Source: Acinetobacter terrestris (GTDB lineage: Bacteria; Pseudomonadota; Gammaproteobacteria; Pseudomonadales; Moraxellaceae). From it: 64,000 nt of DNA. Below are positions 8,849-17,001 of this stretch, in pieces (positions within the stretch are counted from its first letter, which is position 1; each line of letters opens with the position of its first letter). The DNA is taken from NCBI RefSeq assembly GCF_004331155.1, contig NZ_SJNZ01000004.1, positions 1 to 64,000 of the forward strand. The letters run 5' to 3'. The translations under genes were made by a program, and so were the position numbers. The notes beneath the pieces were generated by a model. That model saw only the letters and a program-made list of their open reading frames with translations, searched no databases and was not told where the DNA came from.

Positions 8849-9041
8849 ATCACTTCATATACTCGTAATTACATAATAATTACAATGAAATTTCATTGTA
8901 TAACCATCATTCTAAAGTATCTTTTATTTTACTTTTATTCATGCCGATGCAAGTTTTTAATAGATACTTATAAATATAGAAGAACATAAATTAAAATCAA
9001 TAGAATTCAAAAGCTTAAAACATAAAAATCAACATATCTCG

Positions 9042-9288
9042 TTGCCTGCCGCTTCACCCGGTATTTTAACCGGTTTACGCAACAGTTTAAGCTTGGCCTG
9101 AATGTTTATGATTGCCGCCGAACTGATTGCCGCAACCCAAGGAATTGGCTATTTACTCAGTGATGGACGGGAAACATCTCGACCTGACATTGTGATTATT
9201 GCAATTATATTATTGGCGATTTTAGGAAAAATAACCGATAGTTTAATGAAACTGGCTGTTACGCTGGCGAGATGTAGTCAAAAAATAA
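9042..9288 (+). pseudogene. Remnant of an ABC transporter permease (SsuC/TauC-like), 3' end only
   Basis: Reading from 9042, the peptide LPAASPGILTGLRNSLSLA is followed by TGA at 9099-9101 and then MFMIAAELIAATQGIGYL. In SsuC/TauC-type permeases a tryptophan sits at that stop (SLAWMFMIAAELIA), so TGG has probably become TGA. The match continues through RPDIVIIAIILLAILGKITD. Near 9255 a frameshift is needed: the other frame gives LRWRDVVKK and a stop at 9286-9288, a plausible native C-terminus. The 5' two thirds of the gene, with its partner ATPase and binding protein, are absent. A nitrate/sulfonate/taurine-type uptake system was lost here; the remnant is not expected to work. Confidence 0.75.
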
Positions 9289-9312
9289 AGCGCTAAAAAG
9301 CGCTTTATTTTT
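9284..9312 (-). terminator. Terminator of the prfA-prmC operon
   Basis: Stem AATAAAGCG/CGCTTTATT with a short loop and T/A runs on both sides. It lies just past the prmC stop on the minus strand and also just past the ABC permease remnant, so it can act both ways. Confidence 0.75.
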
Positions 9313-9329
9313 AAACCAATTACTTCCAG

Positions 9330-10148
9330 TTATTTGGAACAACCGATCGTTACACGGTTATTGCCACCGTAATCCTTGATAGTTTGAATATCTTTATAAC
9401 CATATTTTTTAAACAGCTGATACACCACACCGGCTTGATCATAGCCATGCTCAAGTGCAATCCAGCCATTGGCGGTTAACCACTTTTTACCATTTTGAAT
9501 AATAAATTCAATATCAGCCAGACCATTATTGCCCGCAACCAAAGCACGTCTAGGCTCTGCCGCCAAACCTTTAATGTGTTTATCCTGAGGATCAATATAG
9601 GGCGGGTTCGATACAATCACATCAAAGAACTGATTTTTTTCTAGCGCTTTAAACCAACTGCCACATGAAAATTTCACATGATTCAAATCATGCTTATCCG
9701 CATTAAATTTCGCAACTTCTAAGGTTGGCGCATAAATATCCGTTGCAGTGACTTGCCATTCAGGACGTTCACTGGCAAGTGATAAAGCAATTGCACCCGT
9801 TCCCGTACCCAAATCAACGACACGCGCATCTTCAGGCAAGTCCAAATGTAAAACCGACTCTACCAGAACTTCAGTATCTGGACGCGGCACCAAAGTATCT
9901 TTGGTGACTTTTAAATCTAGCGTCCAAAATGGCTGTGAACCTGTGACATAGGCCAAAGGTTCGCCATCTTCTATTCGATTTAAACCATCGATATAGGCAT
10001 CTTCTTGCTCAGCGGTCAGTTGCTGATCCTTTTTCATCACCAAATCAAAAGAATCAATTTTGGTAATATGTTCGAGTAACCAAGCATTTTCTTGGCGCTC
10101 ATAACTTTCTGCTTCACCACGTAAGGCCAAAGCCTGTGCAATATTCAA
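9330..10148 (-). CDS. prmC: Peptide chain release factor N5-glutamine methyltransferase
   Basis: A 272-residue SAM-dependent methyltransferase that modifies the glutamine of the GGQ motif in release factors RF1 and RF2, raising termination efficiency. The SAM-binding motif VVDLGTGTGAIAL is at about 110-122 and the catalytic NPPY motif at 181-184 (VSNPPYIDP). The start codon is TTG, directly abutting the prfA stop (TAATTG), which implies translational coupling; it gives the expected N-terminal helical domain, whereas any later ATG would remove it. It follows its own substrate gene prfA, a common bacterial pairing. Confidence 0.93.
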   Translation of the reverse strand: MNIAQALALRGEAESYERQENAWLLEHITKIDSFDLVMKKDQQLTAEQEDAYIDGLNRIEDGEPLAYVTGSQPFWTLDLKVTKDTLVPRPDTEVLVESVLHLDLPEDARVVDLGTGTGAIALSLASERPEWQVTATDIYAPTLEVAKFNADKHDLNHVKFSCGSWFKALEKNQFFDVIVSNPPYIDPQDKHIKGLAAEPRRALVAGNNGLADIEFIIQNGKKWLTANGWIALEHGYDQAGVVYQLFKKYGYKDIQTIKDYGGNNRVTIGCSK

Positions 10149-11237
10149 TTAACCACCATTCTGTTGTGCAAGCATTGCCAGCTGATCTGCCTGATATTCA
10201 CGATGTAAGCTGTCGAGCAATTCGGTTAAATCACCTTCCATCACGGCATCTAACTTATATAAAGTTAAGTTAATACGGTGATCGGTCATCCGGCCTTGCG
10301 GATAGTTATAGGTACGAATACGTTCCGAACGGTCACCTGAACCGACCAAGTCACGGCGCATTTCCGAAGTTGCAGCATCGGCAGCGGCACGTTTGGCATT
10401 TTCCAGACGTGAAACCAGTAAAGCCATGGCTTTGGCTTTGTTTTTATGCTGTGAACGTTCGTCCTGACATTCCACCACTGTTCCAGTTGGAAGATGGGTA
10501 ATACGTACCGCAGAATCAGTTTTATTAATGTGCTGACCACCCGCACCCGATGCACGGTAAGTATCAATACGCAGTTCAGATGAATTGATTTCAACTGAAG
10601 TATCGACATCCACTTCTGGAAGAATCGCTACCGTACATGCAGAGGTATGTACGCGGCCTTGAGATTCGGTTGCGGGTACACGTTGCACACGGTGCGCACC
10701 ACTTTCAAATTTCAGGCGACCATACACCCCTTCACCATTAATCAGGCAAATGACTTCTTTATAGCCGCCATGCTCGCCTTCATTCTCGGACAGGATTTCG
10801 AGTTTCCAGCCTTGAGTTTCAGCGAACTTACTGTACATGCGATATAAATCACCCGAGAAAATCGCAGCTTCATCCCCTCCGGTTCCGGCACGAATCTCCA
10901 GATAGGCAGAGTTAGCATCATTCGGATCTTTCGGAATCATCAGAATATTTAAGTCTGCTTCAAGAGATGCAATCAGCGCCTTATTTTCTTGAATTTCTTC
11001 CTGCGCCATTTCCTTAAAGTCAGGATCGGACAACATGGCTTCAGCAGTCTCAATATCTTTTTCAGCTTGGGTGTACTTTTTCCAAACTTCAGTGATTTCG
11101 CTTAAGTCACTATGTTCACGCGAAAGTTGACGAAAGCGTTTGTTGTCAGAAATGACTTCTATATCCGCAAGTAATGCGTTTAATTCTTCATGACGGTCAG
11201 AAAGTTGATCTAATCGTAAACGTAACGATTCTTTCAT
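10149..11237 (-). CDS. prfA: Peptide chain release factor 1
   Basis: A 362-residue class I release factor that reads UAA and UAG stop codons in the ribosomal A site and triggers peptide release. The codon-recognition motif PAT is at 188-190 ([10 protein letters not shown]) and the GGQ motif at 233-235 ([14 protein letters not shown]), the same positions as in E. coli RF1. PAT rather than SPF identifies RF1, not RF2. No programmed frameshift is present, also as expected for RF1. First gene of a two-gene operon with prmC, whose TTG start touches this stop codon. Confidence 0.97.
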   Translation of the reverse strand: MKESLRLRLDQLSDRHEELNALLADIEVISDNKRFRQLSREHSDLSEITEVWKKYTQAEKDIETAEAMLSDPDFKEMAQEEIQENKALIASLEADLNILMIPKDPNDANSAYLEIRAGTGGDEAAIFSGDLYRMYSKFAETQGWKLEILSENEGEHGGYKEVICLINGEGVYGRLKFESGAHRVQRVPATESQGRVHTSACTVAILPEVDVDTSVEINSSELRIDTYRASGAGGQHINKTDSAVRITHLPTGTVVECQDERSQHKNKAKAMALLVSRLENAKRAAADAATSEMRRDLVGSGDRSERIRTYNYPQGRMTDHRINLTLYKLDAVMEGDLTELLDSLHREYQADQLAMLAQQNGG

Positions 11238-11604
11238 TTTGCAAAATATCTCAATACAACGGCTATCTCCATGCCTTATATGACATAGATCAGCTCAAAA
11301 AAATTGAGCCTAGTGTAACGATTCTAAGGTTTAAATGACATAGATATTGTTGAGACAAGCCAGCTTATCCACAAGGATTTTCTAAAAATAGGATTGAAAT
11401 GACTTTTGGTTTTATTCTCATTTCAGTCATAAATACATATTTCAGGGTGATTTCTCCACATTGTTAATATAACTTTACAAAGTAGACACTAAACGCCACA
11501 ACTCTGTTTACTCCTCTCCATATTTATCTAAATTATTTTTGTTACATTTGCTCCATCGAAATAACTTAATTAGAACGTCCGCTTTTTGGGACATGGAGTT
11601 CACT
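11238..11604. other. Intergenic region between prfA and the first glycine-zipper gene
   Basis: No gene seen. It holds divergent promoter regions and one small hairpin, GCTCAA/TTGAGC around an A-run (about 11292-11309), in the prfA leader. The sequence TTACATTT seen here about 60-70 bases before the gene start recurs ahead of the next two paralogues. Confidence 0.5.
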
Positions 11605-12036
11605 ATGAAACTGAATACATTATTATTAAGTGCAACATTAGCTGCATCATCAATGATGGCAGTCAATGCTCATGCCGACAATTCAACTCGTATTGCTGCA
11701 ACTTCTGCTTTAGGTAGTGTGGCGGGTACTGCCCTTGGTAAGCAAATGGGTGGTAATACTGGCGCAATGATCGGTTCTGCAATTGGTGGCGCTGGCGGTG
11801 CCGCTGTTTCTGCTGATCGACGTAATCGTACCGGTGCTGCCATCGGTGGTGGTCTAGGCGGCGTAGGTGGTTATACTGTAGGTAAAAGCATGGGCGGAAC
11901 AACTGGCGGTTATGTTGGTTCAGCTTTAGGTGCTGCCGGTGGTTCAGTTCTGGGTAAAAAAGTATCAGAAGACCGTCGTGCCGACCAACGTTCTTACAAA
12001 AAACATTCTAAAAAATACCGTCGTAGCCATCGTTAA
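11605..12036 (+). CDS. Secreted glycine-zipper protein, paralogue 1
   Basis: A 143-residue protein starting at ATG 11605, chosen because TGGAGT precedes it and because it opens with a clean signal peptide (MKLNTLLLSATLAASS through HADN). The mature part is a glycine-zipper domain of alternating small residues (SVAGTALGKQMGG, AMIGSAIGGAGG, AIGGGLGGVGGYTVGKSMGG), the kind seen in Gly-zipper_2/Rick_17kDa-like outer-membrane proteins. It ends in a strongly basic Lys/Arg/Ser/Tyr tail. It is followed by two paralogues with the same order of features. The role is unknown; family members are envelope-associated and the zipper could insert in or pack against membrane. Confidence 0.8.
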   Translation: MKLNTLLLSATLAASSMMAVNAHADNSTRIAATSALGSVAGTALGKQMGGNTGAMIGSAIGGAGGAAVSADRRNRTGAAIGGGLGGVGGYTVGKSMGGTTGGYVGSALGAAGGSVLGKKVSEDRRADQRSYKKHSKKYRRSHR

Positions 12037-12060
12037 TTCACCACCGTTCGGCTGAACATT

Positions 12061-12086
12061 AAAAGCACCTTCGGGTGCTTTTTTTT
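12061..12086 (+). terminator. Terminator of glycine-zipper gene 1
   Basis: Stem AAAGCACC/GGTGCTTT with a TTCG tetraloop and T-run. The same stem-loop follows the next two paralogues. Confidence 0.9.
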
Positions 12087-12229
12087 GCACCCTCTTTAAG
12101 ACTTGTTAATTATGGATAAATTCGGCAGATAAAAACTACAAAGCTTTAACAACTCATCCATCTTCATTTCCATATTTTTTATTACATTTAACTCAAGAGA
12201 TAACAAATAGATTCCAACTGGAGTTCACC

Positions 12230-12667
12230 ATGAAATTTAATTCAATTTTATTTGCTACAGTCATTACAACTTCTGCCATTGCAACCACAGCAACTCATGC
12301 AGGCAATACCACCAATGTCGCTTTAACTTCTGCGCTTGGTAGTGTTGTAGGTACAGCAGTGGGTAAACAAATGGGTGGTAACACTGGCGCAATGATTGGT
12401 TCTGCACTTGGTGGTGCTGGTGGTGCTGCTGTTTCAGCAAATAAGCGTGACCGTACTGGCGCTGCAATCGGTGGTGGTTTAGGTGGTGTTGGTGGTTACA
12501 CTGTGGGTAAAAGTATTGGCGGTACAAATGGCGGCTATATCGGTTCGGCTTTAGGCGCTGCTGGTGGTTCAGTACTGGGTAAAAAAGTCAGCGAAGATCG
12601 CCGTTATGATGACCGTACAGACCGCCGTTATAATAGCTATAACAACCGTCGCTACAACCGCCGTTAA
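12230..12667 (+). CDS. Secreted glycine-zipper protein, paralogue 2
   Basis: A 145-residue paralogue of the preceding gene, with GGAGTTCACC right before the ATG. Signal peptide MKFNSILFATVITTSAIA through ATHAGN. The glycine-zipper core is nearly identical to paralogue 1 (GKQMGGNTGAMIGSALGG, TGAAIGGGLGGVGGYTVGKS, GSVLGKKVSEDRR), while the tail has diverged to an Arg/Tyr/Asn-rich stretch (DRRYNSYNNRRYNRR). Its own promoter region (163 bp gap after the previous terminator) and terminator make it a separate transcription unit. Function unknown. Confidence 0.8.
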   Translation: MKFNSILFATVITTSAIATTATHAGNTTNVALTSALGSVVGTAVGKQMGGNTGAMIGSALGGAGGAAVSANKRDRTGAAIGGGLGGVGGYTVGKSIGGTNGGYIGSALGAAGGSVLGKKVSEDRRYDDRTDRRYNSYNNRRYNRR

Positions 12668-12686
12668 GATTCAGATTCTAATTTTT

Positions 12687-12710
12687 AAAGCACCTTCGGG
12701 TGCTTTTTTC
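12687..12710 (+). terminator. Terminator of glycine-zipper gene 2
   Basis: AAAGCACC-TTCG-GGTGCTTT followed by T-run; the stem-loop is identical to that after paralogue 1. Confidence 0.9.
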
Positions 12711-12849
12711 TTTTTAACCATGATGATTGATTATGAATAAATCTGGCAGAAAAAAAATACAAATAATGAACAACTCATTCATTTTCATTGCTACATCTTT
12801 TATTACATTTGACACAAGAGATAACAAAAGCTTCAAAAAGGAGTTTACC

Positions 12850-13365
12850 ATGAAATTTAATTCAATCATTCTAGCTGCTGTAGTAGCGACATCTGCTTTA
12901 ACAATGACTACAGCCAATGCAGGTAATGCAACAAATACAGCCTTGACCTCTGCCTTAGGGGGCGTCGTGGGCGCCGCAGTCGGTAAACAAATGGGCGGCA
13001 CCACAGGTGCAATGATTGGTTCCGCTATTGGTGGCGGTGCAGGTGCTGGTGTTGCTGCAAACAAACGTGATCGTACTGGCGCTGTGATTGGCGGTGCTTT
13101 AGGTGGTGCTGGTGGTTATACCGTAGGTAAAAACATGGGGGGTACTAATGGTGGTTATATTGGTGCCGGCTTAGGTTCTGCAGGTGGTGCATTGCTGGGC
13201 AAAAAAGTAAGTGAAGACCGCCGTGATGATGACCGATACGATCGTGACTACTCTGATCGTGATGAGCGTCGCTATAATGACCGCTATGACCGTCGTAGCA
13301 GTAAGTATCGTTACAGTGACCGCCATGACAATGGCCGTCATGTGGGCTGGAACAAACGTCGTTAA
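12850..13365 (+). CDS. Secreted glycine-zipper protein, paralogue 3
   Basis: A 171-residue paralogue starting at ATG 12850 behind AAGGAGTTTACC; an upstream in-frame start at 12727 would lack a signal peptide at the N-terminus and is rejected. Signal peptide MKFNSIILAAVVATSALT through ANAGN. Core as in paralogues 1 and 2 (GKQMGGTTGAMIGSAIGG, GGALGGAGGYTVGKNMGG, GALLGKKVSEDRR). The C-terminal tail is the longest of the three, about 45 residues dominated by Asp/Arg/Tyr repeats (DDDRYDRDYSDRDERRYND) and ending VGWNKRR. The tail may bind nucleic acid, metal or polysaccharide, but nothing in the sequence decides this. Confidence 0.8.
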   Translation: MKFNSIILAAVVATSALTMTTANAGNATNTALTSALGGVVGAAVGKQMGGTTGAMIGSAIGGGAGAGVAANKRDRTGAVIGGALGGAGGYTVGKNMGGTNGGYIGAGLGSAGGALLGKKVSEDRRDDDRYDRDYSDRDERRYNDRYDRRSSKYRYSDRHDNGRHVGWNKRR

Positions 13366-13382
13366 TTCTAAAGATTTAATTT

Positions 13383-13407
13383 AAAGCACCTTCGGGTGCT
13401 TTTTTTA
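13383..13407 (+). terminator. Terminator of glycine-zipper gene 3
   Basis: Third copy of the AAAGCACC-TTCG-GGTGCTTT stem-loop with T-run. Confidence 0.9.
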
Positions 13408-13461
13408 TATATGTATTTTATATAGGTACTGCAATTACTTAATTCATACTCATCATTTCAA

Positions 13462-13483
13462 TATATCGAAAAAAAACGATATA
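13462..13483. promoter_or_regulatory. Inverted repeat upstream of the luciferase-like gene
   Basis: Perfect 7-bp arms TATATCG and CGATATA around eight A residues. It lies about 55 bases before the oxidoreductase start and could be an operator or a bent-DNA promoter element. No T-run follows, so it is not a standard terminator. Confidence 0.3.
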
Positions 13484-13537
13484 CAAATTCAATCAGTCAT
13501 CGTATGCTTTTCTTAGATTCCACATTTGAGAAAACCA

Positions 13538-14539
13538 ATGCGTTCATTAAAAGACATCCAATTTGCAATACTTGAACTTGCACCCGTCCGTGATGATAAA
13601 AGCATTCAATTTTCACTGCATCATGCTTTGGAAGTGGCACAAAAGGCCGAGCGATTAGGCTACAAACGTCTATGGCTGGCAGAACATCACAATATGGACG
13701 GCATTGCCAGTTCAGCAACTGCAGTGTTACTGGGTTATATTCTTGCCAACACGCATACCTTAAAAGTCGGTTCCGGTGGCATCATGCTGCCCAATCATGC
13801 ACCACTGGTCGTTGCAGAACAATTTGGTACTTTGGCCACTCTTTATCCGAATCGTGTGGAATTGGGTCTTGGCCGAGCACCTGGAACAGATCAGGTCACA
13901 ATGCGTGCTTTACGTCGTGGTCGCCAGGAAACTGAAGACCAGTTCCCACAAGACGTACTGGAAATTCTGCAATACTTCAAAGAACCTGCACCGCATCAAC
14001 GTATTGTCGCGACTCCAGGTCAAAACACGCATGTTCCGGTTTGGCTTTTAGGTTCAAGTTTATTTAGCGCGCAACTGGCAGCTAAATTGGGACTTCCCTA
14101 CTCCTTTGCTTCACATTTTGCGCCGCGCATGCTGGATCAAGCGATCAAGCTGTATAGAGAAAACTTTGAACCTTCTGAATATCTGGATCGCCCTTATGTT
14201 TCTATGGGTGTACCAACTGTAATCGCTCAGACAGATGAAGAAGCTGAATATCTGGCGACCAGTGCCTATCAACGCGTACTGGGCTTAATGCGTGGACAAA
14301 GCTTGAAACTCAAAGCTCCTGTTGAAACCATGGAAGGCATTTGGTCACCTGCAGAAAAAATGTCAGTCGATAACTTCTATGCGATGGGACAAGTTGGTTC
14401 AGCAGAAACCGTTAAAGCCGGTTTAGAAAAATTGCTGGAAAAATACAATGTTGATGAGTTCATTTTCACCTGTGATATTTACGATACAGATAAACGTATT
14501 CAGAACTTTGAATTATTAATGGATATCAAGAACTCCTGA
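13538..14539 (+). CDS. LLM-class flavin-dependent oxidoreductase (YhbW-like)
   Basis: A 333-residue luciferase-like monooxygenase family protein, starting at ATG 13538 (an in-frame TTG four codons earlier is possible but weaker). The family hallmark [18 protein letters not shown] is near residue 50, followed by [21 protein letters not shown] and [13 protein letters not shown]. These match the single-subunit bacterial luciferase-like group named MsnO8/YhbW, which use reduced FMN and oxygen on unknown substrates. No partner reductase gene is adjacent. Cytosolic; monocistronic with its own terminator at 14556-14584. Confidence 0.87.
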   Translation: MRSLKDIQFAILELAPVRDDKSIQFSLHHALEVAQKAERLGYKRLWLAEHHNMDGIASSATAVLLGYILANTHTLKVGSGGIMLPNHAPLVVAEQFGTLATLYPNRVELGLGRAPGTDQVTMRALRRGRQETEDQFPQDVLEILQYFKEPAPHQRIVATPGQNTHVPVWLLGSSLFSAQLAAKLGLPYSFASHFAPRMLDQAIKLYRENFEPSEYLDRPYVSMGVPTVIAQTDEEAEYLATSAYQRVLGLMRGQSLKLKAPVETMEGIWSPAEKMSVDNFYAMGQVGSAETVKAGLEKLLEKYNVDEFIFTCDIYDTDKRIQNFELLMDIKNS

Positions 14540-14555
14540 TCCTTTTAAAATTCCC

Positions 14556-14584
14556 AATAGCACCTGTATAGGTGCTATTTTTTT
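14556..14584 (+). terminator. Rho-independent terminator
   Basis: Stem AATAGCACC/GGTGCTATT with a short TGTATA loop and T-run, following the luciferase-like gene. Confidence 0.85.
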
Positions 14585-14705
14585 ATCTCAAATGCCCATT
14601 CAGCGGATCATCTCATCGATTTTATGCTGATTCGATTGGACAACATATGTGATCTTGTTTAGTTTAGACATAATAGATGTATAAAAAACAATCAAATACA
14701 AAAAA

Positions 14706-15194
14706 ATGGAAAATAGAATGAATCAATATATCAATAAACCTAGCTCTGCATTTATTGCTGTAAGTTGGGTGGCACTGATCACAGGTGCAGCAGCATATAT
14801 CATCGGCTTATTTAACGCGTCCATGTTACTGAATGAAAAAGGCTATTATTTAATCCTGATTTTATATGGCTTATTTGCAGCAGTTTCTTTGCAAAAAATT
14901 GTCCGGGACAAACTCGAAGGCATTCAAGTGACTGCAATTTATTTTGGGCTTTGCTGGGCATCTATCATTATCTGTATTGCTTTACTTGCCATTGGCTTAT
15001 GGAATGCTTCACTTGAATTAAGTGAAAAAGGATTTTATATCATGGCATTTTTACTGAGTTTATTTGGCGCAGTTGCGGTACAGAAAAATATTCGCGATTT
15101 AGACTATCTCAGAACACATACCCAGCCACCAAGTATCCCTCATTACGCCAACACACCATTTCAAGCTATAGAACAAGATGAGGAAAAAAACTAA
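14706..15194 (+). CDS. YiaA/YiaB-type inner membrane protein
   Basis: A 162-residue integral membrane protein made of two repeats of a two-helix unit (about 15-70 and 80-135). Each repeat has the same sequence plan: a first helix, then an F/WNASxxLxEKGxY turn ([13 protein letters not shown] and [13 protein letters not shown]), a second helix, and a charged QKxxRD end (QKIVRDKLE and QKNIRDLD). This internal duplication defines the YiaAB two-helix family. The C-terminal 30 residues are soluble. A second possible ATG at 14718 would shorten it by four residues. Function in the family is unknown. Confidence 0.8.
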   Translation: MENRMNQYINKPSSAFIAVSWVALITGAAAYIIGLFNASMLLNEKGYYLILILYGLFAAVSLQKIVRDKLEGIQVTAIYFGLCWASIIICIALLAIGLWNASLELSEKGFYIMAFLLSLFGAVAVQKNIRDLDYLRTHTQPPSIPHYANTPFQAIEQDEEKN

Positions 15195-15557
15195 GCTTTT
15201 ATAAGCATCCTAAAAAAACCAAGACTTGTCCCTTCATGGCAAGTCTTTATTTTTCATGAAAGCACAAATAAAAAAATATGAAGATCAAGCACAAGAGAAT
15301 CACTAGGTCGCAGTGAATTTTCCAGGATTATAAGGAAAATCAAACCAGAGTCACCGCAACGATTGCTATTAAATTATTTTATCCTGAGCACATAACAGCC
15401 TAAATCATAAGCAAAAAATAATCCACATTCTAATTAATCCCGGCGTTTCGATGACTGACCGGATTCCAGAAAAATCTTTACCAAAAGTTCCAATCTGGGT
15501 ATATCAATGAACTGTAGAACTCATCGCGACAAAGTAAAAATAAGAAAGGATATGTAA
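15195..15557. other. Intergenic region with terminator, otherwise empty
   Basis: A terminator for the YiaA-like gene is at 15221-15254 (stem AAGACTTG/CAAGTCTT, T-rich tail). The rest contains no convincing gene. A 19-codon reading frame at 15451 (MTDRIPEKSLPKVPIWVYQ) looks peptide-like and sits ahead of the flavin-monooxygenase fragment, but is too short to call. A loose inverted repeat ATTTTCC/GGAAAAT lies near 15315-15340. Confidence 0.5.
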
Positions 15558-16112
15558 ATGGTTAACAAGAAAAAAGATCCATTGGATGGTTTCTTTCAGA
15601 ATACACCCGATTTTTTTCAAAAATTTAAGGGGGAAATTGTTTCATCAGAAGATATTAAACAGTTTGATTTTTCCAGTTTAAATGTTGCCATTGTGGGTGC
15701 AAATCAAAGAACAGTGACGCATTTAGATCAAATTTGCAGTCAGGCTAAATCAGTTAAAATATTTCAAATTACTCCGCATTTTATTTTGCCCCATACAGAA
15801 AAAGGCATTCATAAACTGCTTTCGCATCCTTTAATTATTAAAAATCGCCGCTTATTTAACAATCGCGTCAAATCATTGTTGGCTATTCGCTATCTTGAAT
15901 CACAACTAAAAGACAACTGGTTAAAACGGCAATTAATGCCCAACTCGGCAAGTGAAAATAAAGTCTTCTTTAAATCAGATACTTACTATGCAGCATTACA
16001 GCGTGAAAACTGCAAGTTAATTACCTGGCCGGTGGTTAAAATTACAGAGCAAGCCGTACAAAGTATGGAAGGTCTTGAACACTTGGTGGATGTCATTATC
16101 ACGACCTATTAA
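15558..16112 (+). CDS. Orphan NADPH-domain fragment of a flavin-containing monooxygenase
   Basis: A 184-residue protein that resembles only the middle of flavin-containing/Baeyer-Villiger monooxygenases. LNVAIVGANQRTVTHLDQI followed by KSVKIFQITPHFILP corresponds to their second Rossmann (NADPH) motif, in which the canonical GxGxSA is degraded to GANQRT. VFFKSDTYYAALQRENCKLI and VDVIITTY correspond to the later YYPALxRPNVEL and VDVIVLATGF stretches. The N-terminal FAD domain and the C-terminal third are missing, and the last motif ends at a stop. AGGA at 15546-15549 lies at good ribosome-binding distance before the ATG and the frame is intact, so it may be a kept, repurposed fragment or an old remnant. 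Confidence 0.55.
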   Translation: MVNKKKDPLDGFFQNTPDFFQKFKGEIVSSEDIKQFDFSSLNVAIVGANQRTVTHLDQICSQAKSVKIFQITPHFILPHTEKGIHKLLSHPLIIKNRRLFNNRVKSLLAIRYLESQLKDNWLKRQLMPNSASENKVFFKSDTYYAALQRENCKLITWPVVKITEQAVQSMEGLEHLVDVIITTY

Positions 16113-16123
16113 ATTCCAAGCAT

Positions 16124-16152
16124 AAAAAAGAGGCGAATATGCCTCTTTTTTA
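16124..16152. terminator. Bidirectional terminator between convergent genes
   Basis: Stem AAGAGGC/GCCTCTT around a GAATAT loop, with A-run and T-run on the two sides. It separates the rightward monooxygenase fragment from the leftward secreted protein gene. Confidence 0.85.
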
Positions 16153-16161
16153 TCGACCAAT

Positions 16162-16932
16162 TTATTTTGCTGTACCGATATATTGATAATTATTGTTATT
16201 CTTTTGATAACGCAAATAATTTTGTGTCAACTCACCTGATGGCTTAATCAATAAAATATCAATATTTTTAAGATTCTCAGATACGCGAATATAGTGTCGG
16301 TCCATATCAAAAGGCTGGATATTTTTTGGATAAAAATTGCAGTCATAGCTGACATCAATCTGGTCCAATGCTTTTGTTTTAGTCTTAAAAACCTTCACAG
16401 TTTTATATTGGGCATTTTTAATTTGAGTCGCCTGAATGCCATATGCCCCAACACAACCACTGCCAATATACGTTCTGGAAACAAGATAAGTCGGTATATT
16501 ATTCAATTGAGTTTGACGGATTGCCTTAATCAATCCCCCATCATTTAATGCTTGGGTAATGACTTTGTTGCCCTGTTTAAACTGAACATAAGACGCAAAT
16601 TCCCGCATTGAGCCTCCAGCAGAAATATTAAACGTATAAAATTTAAGCTTTCGATCAGGACTATAATTCACAAAAATCATATTTTTGCTTGCCAGATTTT
16701 TAAATGTATAGCTAAAACTTTGCGGATTTTTTGCAATAAAGCCTGCTACTTTTGATTCAACTTCCTGATTGACGCCGTCATTTTCATAGCGATCAGTCAG
16801 ACTGGTTTTATAATATTTATTAATGATATTACTTTCAAATTGAGCCACAGATTCTGCAAAAGCCTGACTATTCACTAGGCTCAACATCGCGAAAAAAAGA
16901 GCAATTGTTTTGAGCTTTAATATTTTATACAT
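16162..16932 (-). CDS. Secreted protein of unknown function
   Basis: A 256-residue protein with a clear signal peptide (KTIALFFAMLSLVNSQAFAES, cleavage probably after AFA at about 26). No lipobox. The mature part is beta-rich and polar, with two cysteines (in SGCVGAYG and YDCNFYP) that could form a periplasmic disulfide. I do not recognise the family. It reads leftwards just after ppsR, but the strong terminator at 16963-16996 separates the two, so it likely has its own promoter. Function not proposed. Confidence 0.7.
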   Translation of the reverse strand: MYKILKLKTIALFFAMLSLVNSQAFAESVAQFESNIINKYYKTSLTDRYENDGVNQEVESKVAGFIAKNPQSFSYTFKNLASKNMIFVNYSPDRKLKFYTFNISAGGSMREFASYVQFKQGNKVITQALNDGGLIKAIRQTQLNNIPTYLVSRTYIGSGCVGAYGIQATQIKNAQYKTVKVFKTKTKALDQIDVSYDCNFYPKNIQPFDMDRHYIRVSENLKNIDILLIKPSGELTQNYLRYQKNNNNYQYIGTAK

Positions 16933-16962
16933 ATAACAGTCCTCTTATTTTTCGATGATAAG

Positions 16963-16996
16963 AAGTAGAGTTAAACCTTTTGATTTAACTCTACTT
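16963..16996 (-). terminator. Terminator of ppsR
   Basis: Long perfect stem AAGTAGAGTTAAA/TTTAACTCTACTT with an 8-base loop, immediately after the ppsR stop on the minus strand. Confidence 0.85.
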
Positions 16997-17001
16997 TTAC
17001 T

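Noticed and set aside
10286-10609. Long open frame on the minus strand inside prfA (107 codons)
   Set aside because: It is a shifted frame of prfA with no recognisable protein features; prfA itself is certain.
11663-11902. Open frames rich in His/Gln/Tyr antisense to the glycine-zipper genes (also 12264-12527)
   Set aside because: They arise from the complement of Gly/Ala-rich codons and have no start signals.
11605-13407. Repeated stem-loops considered as a CRISPR or attachment-site array
   Set aside because: The repeats are rho-independent terminators after three paralogous genes, with gene-sized spacing.
15451-15510. 19-codon frame ahead of the flavin-monooxygenase fragment
   Set aside because: Peptide-like but too short, with no ribosome binding site or recognisable similarity; could be chance.
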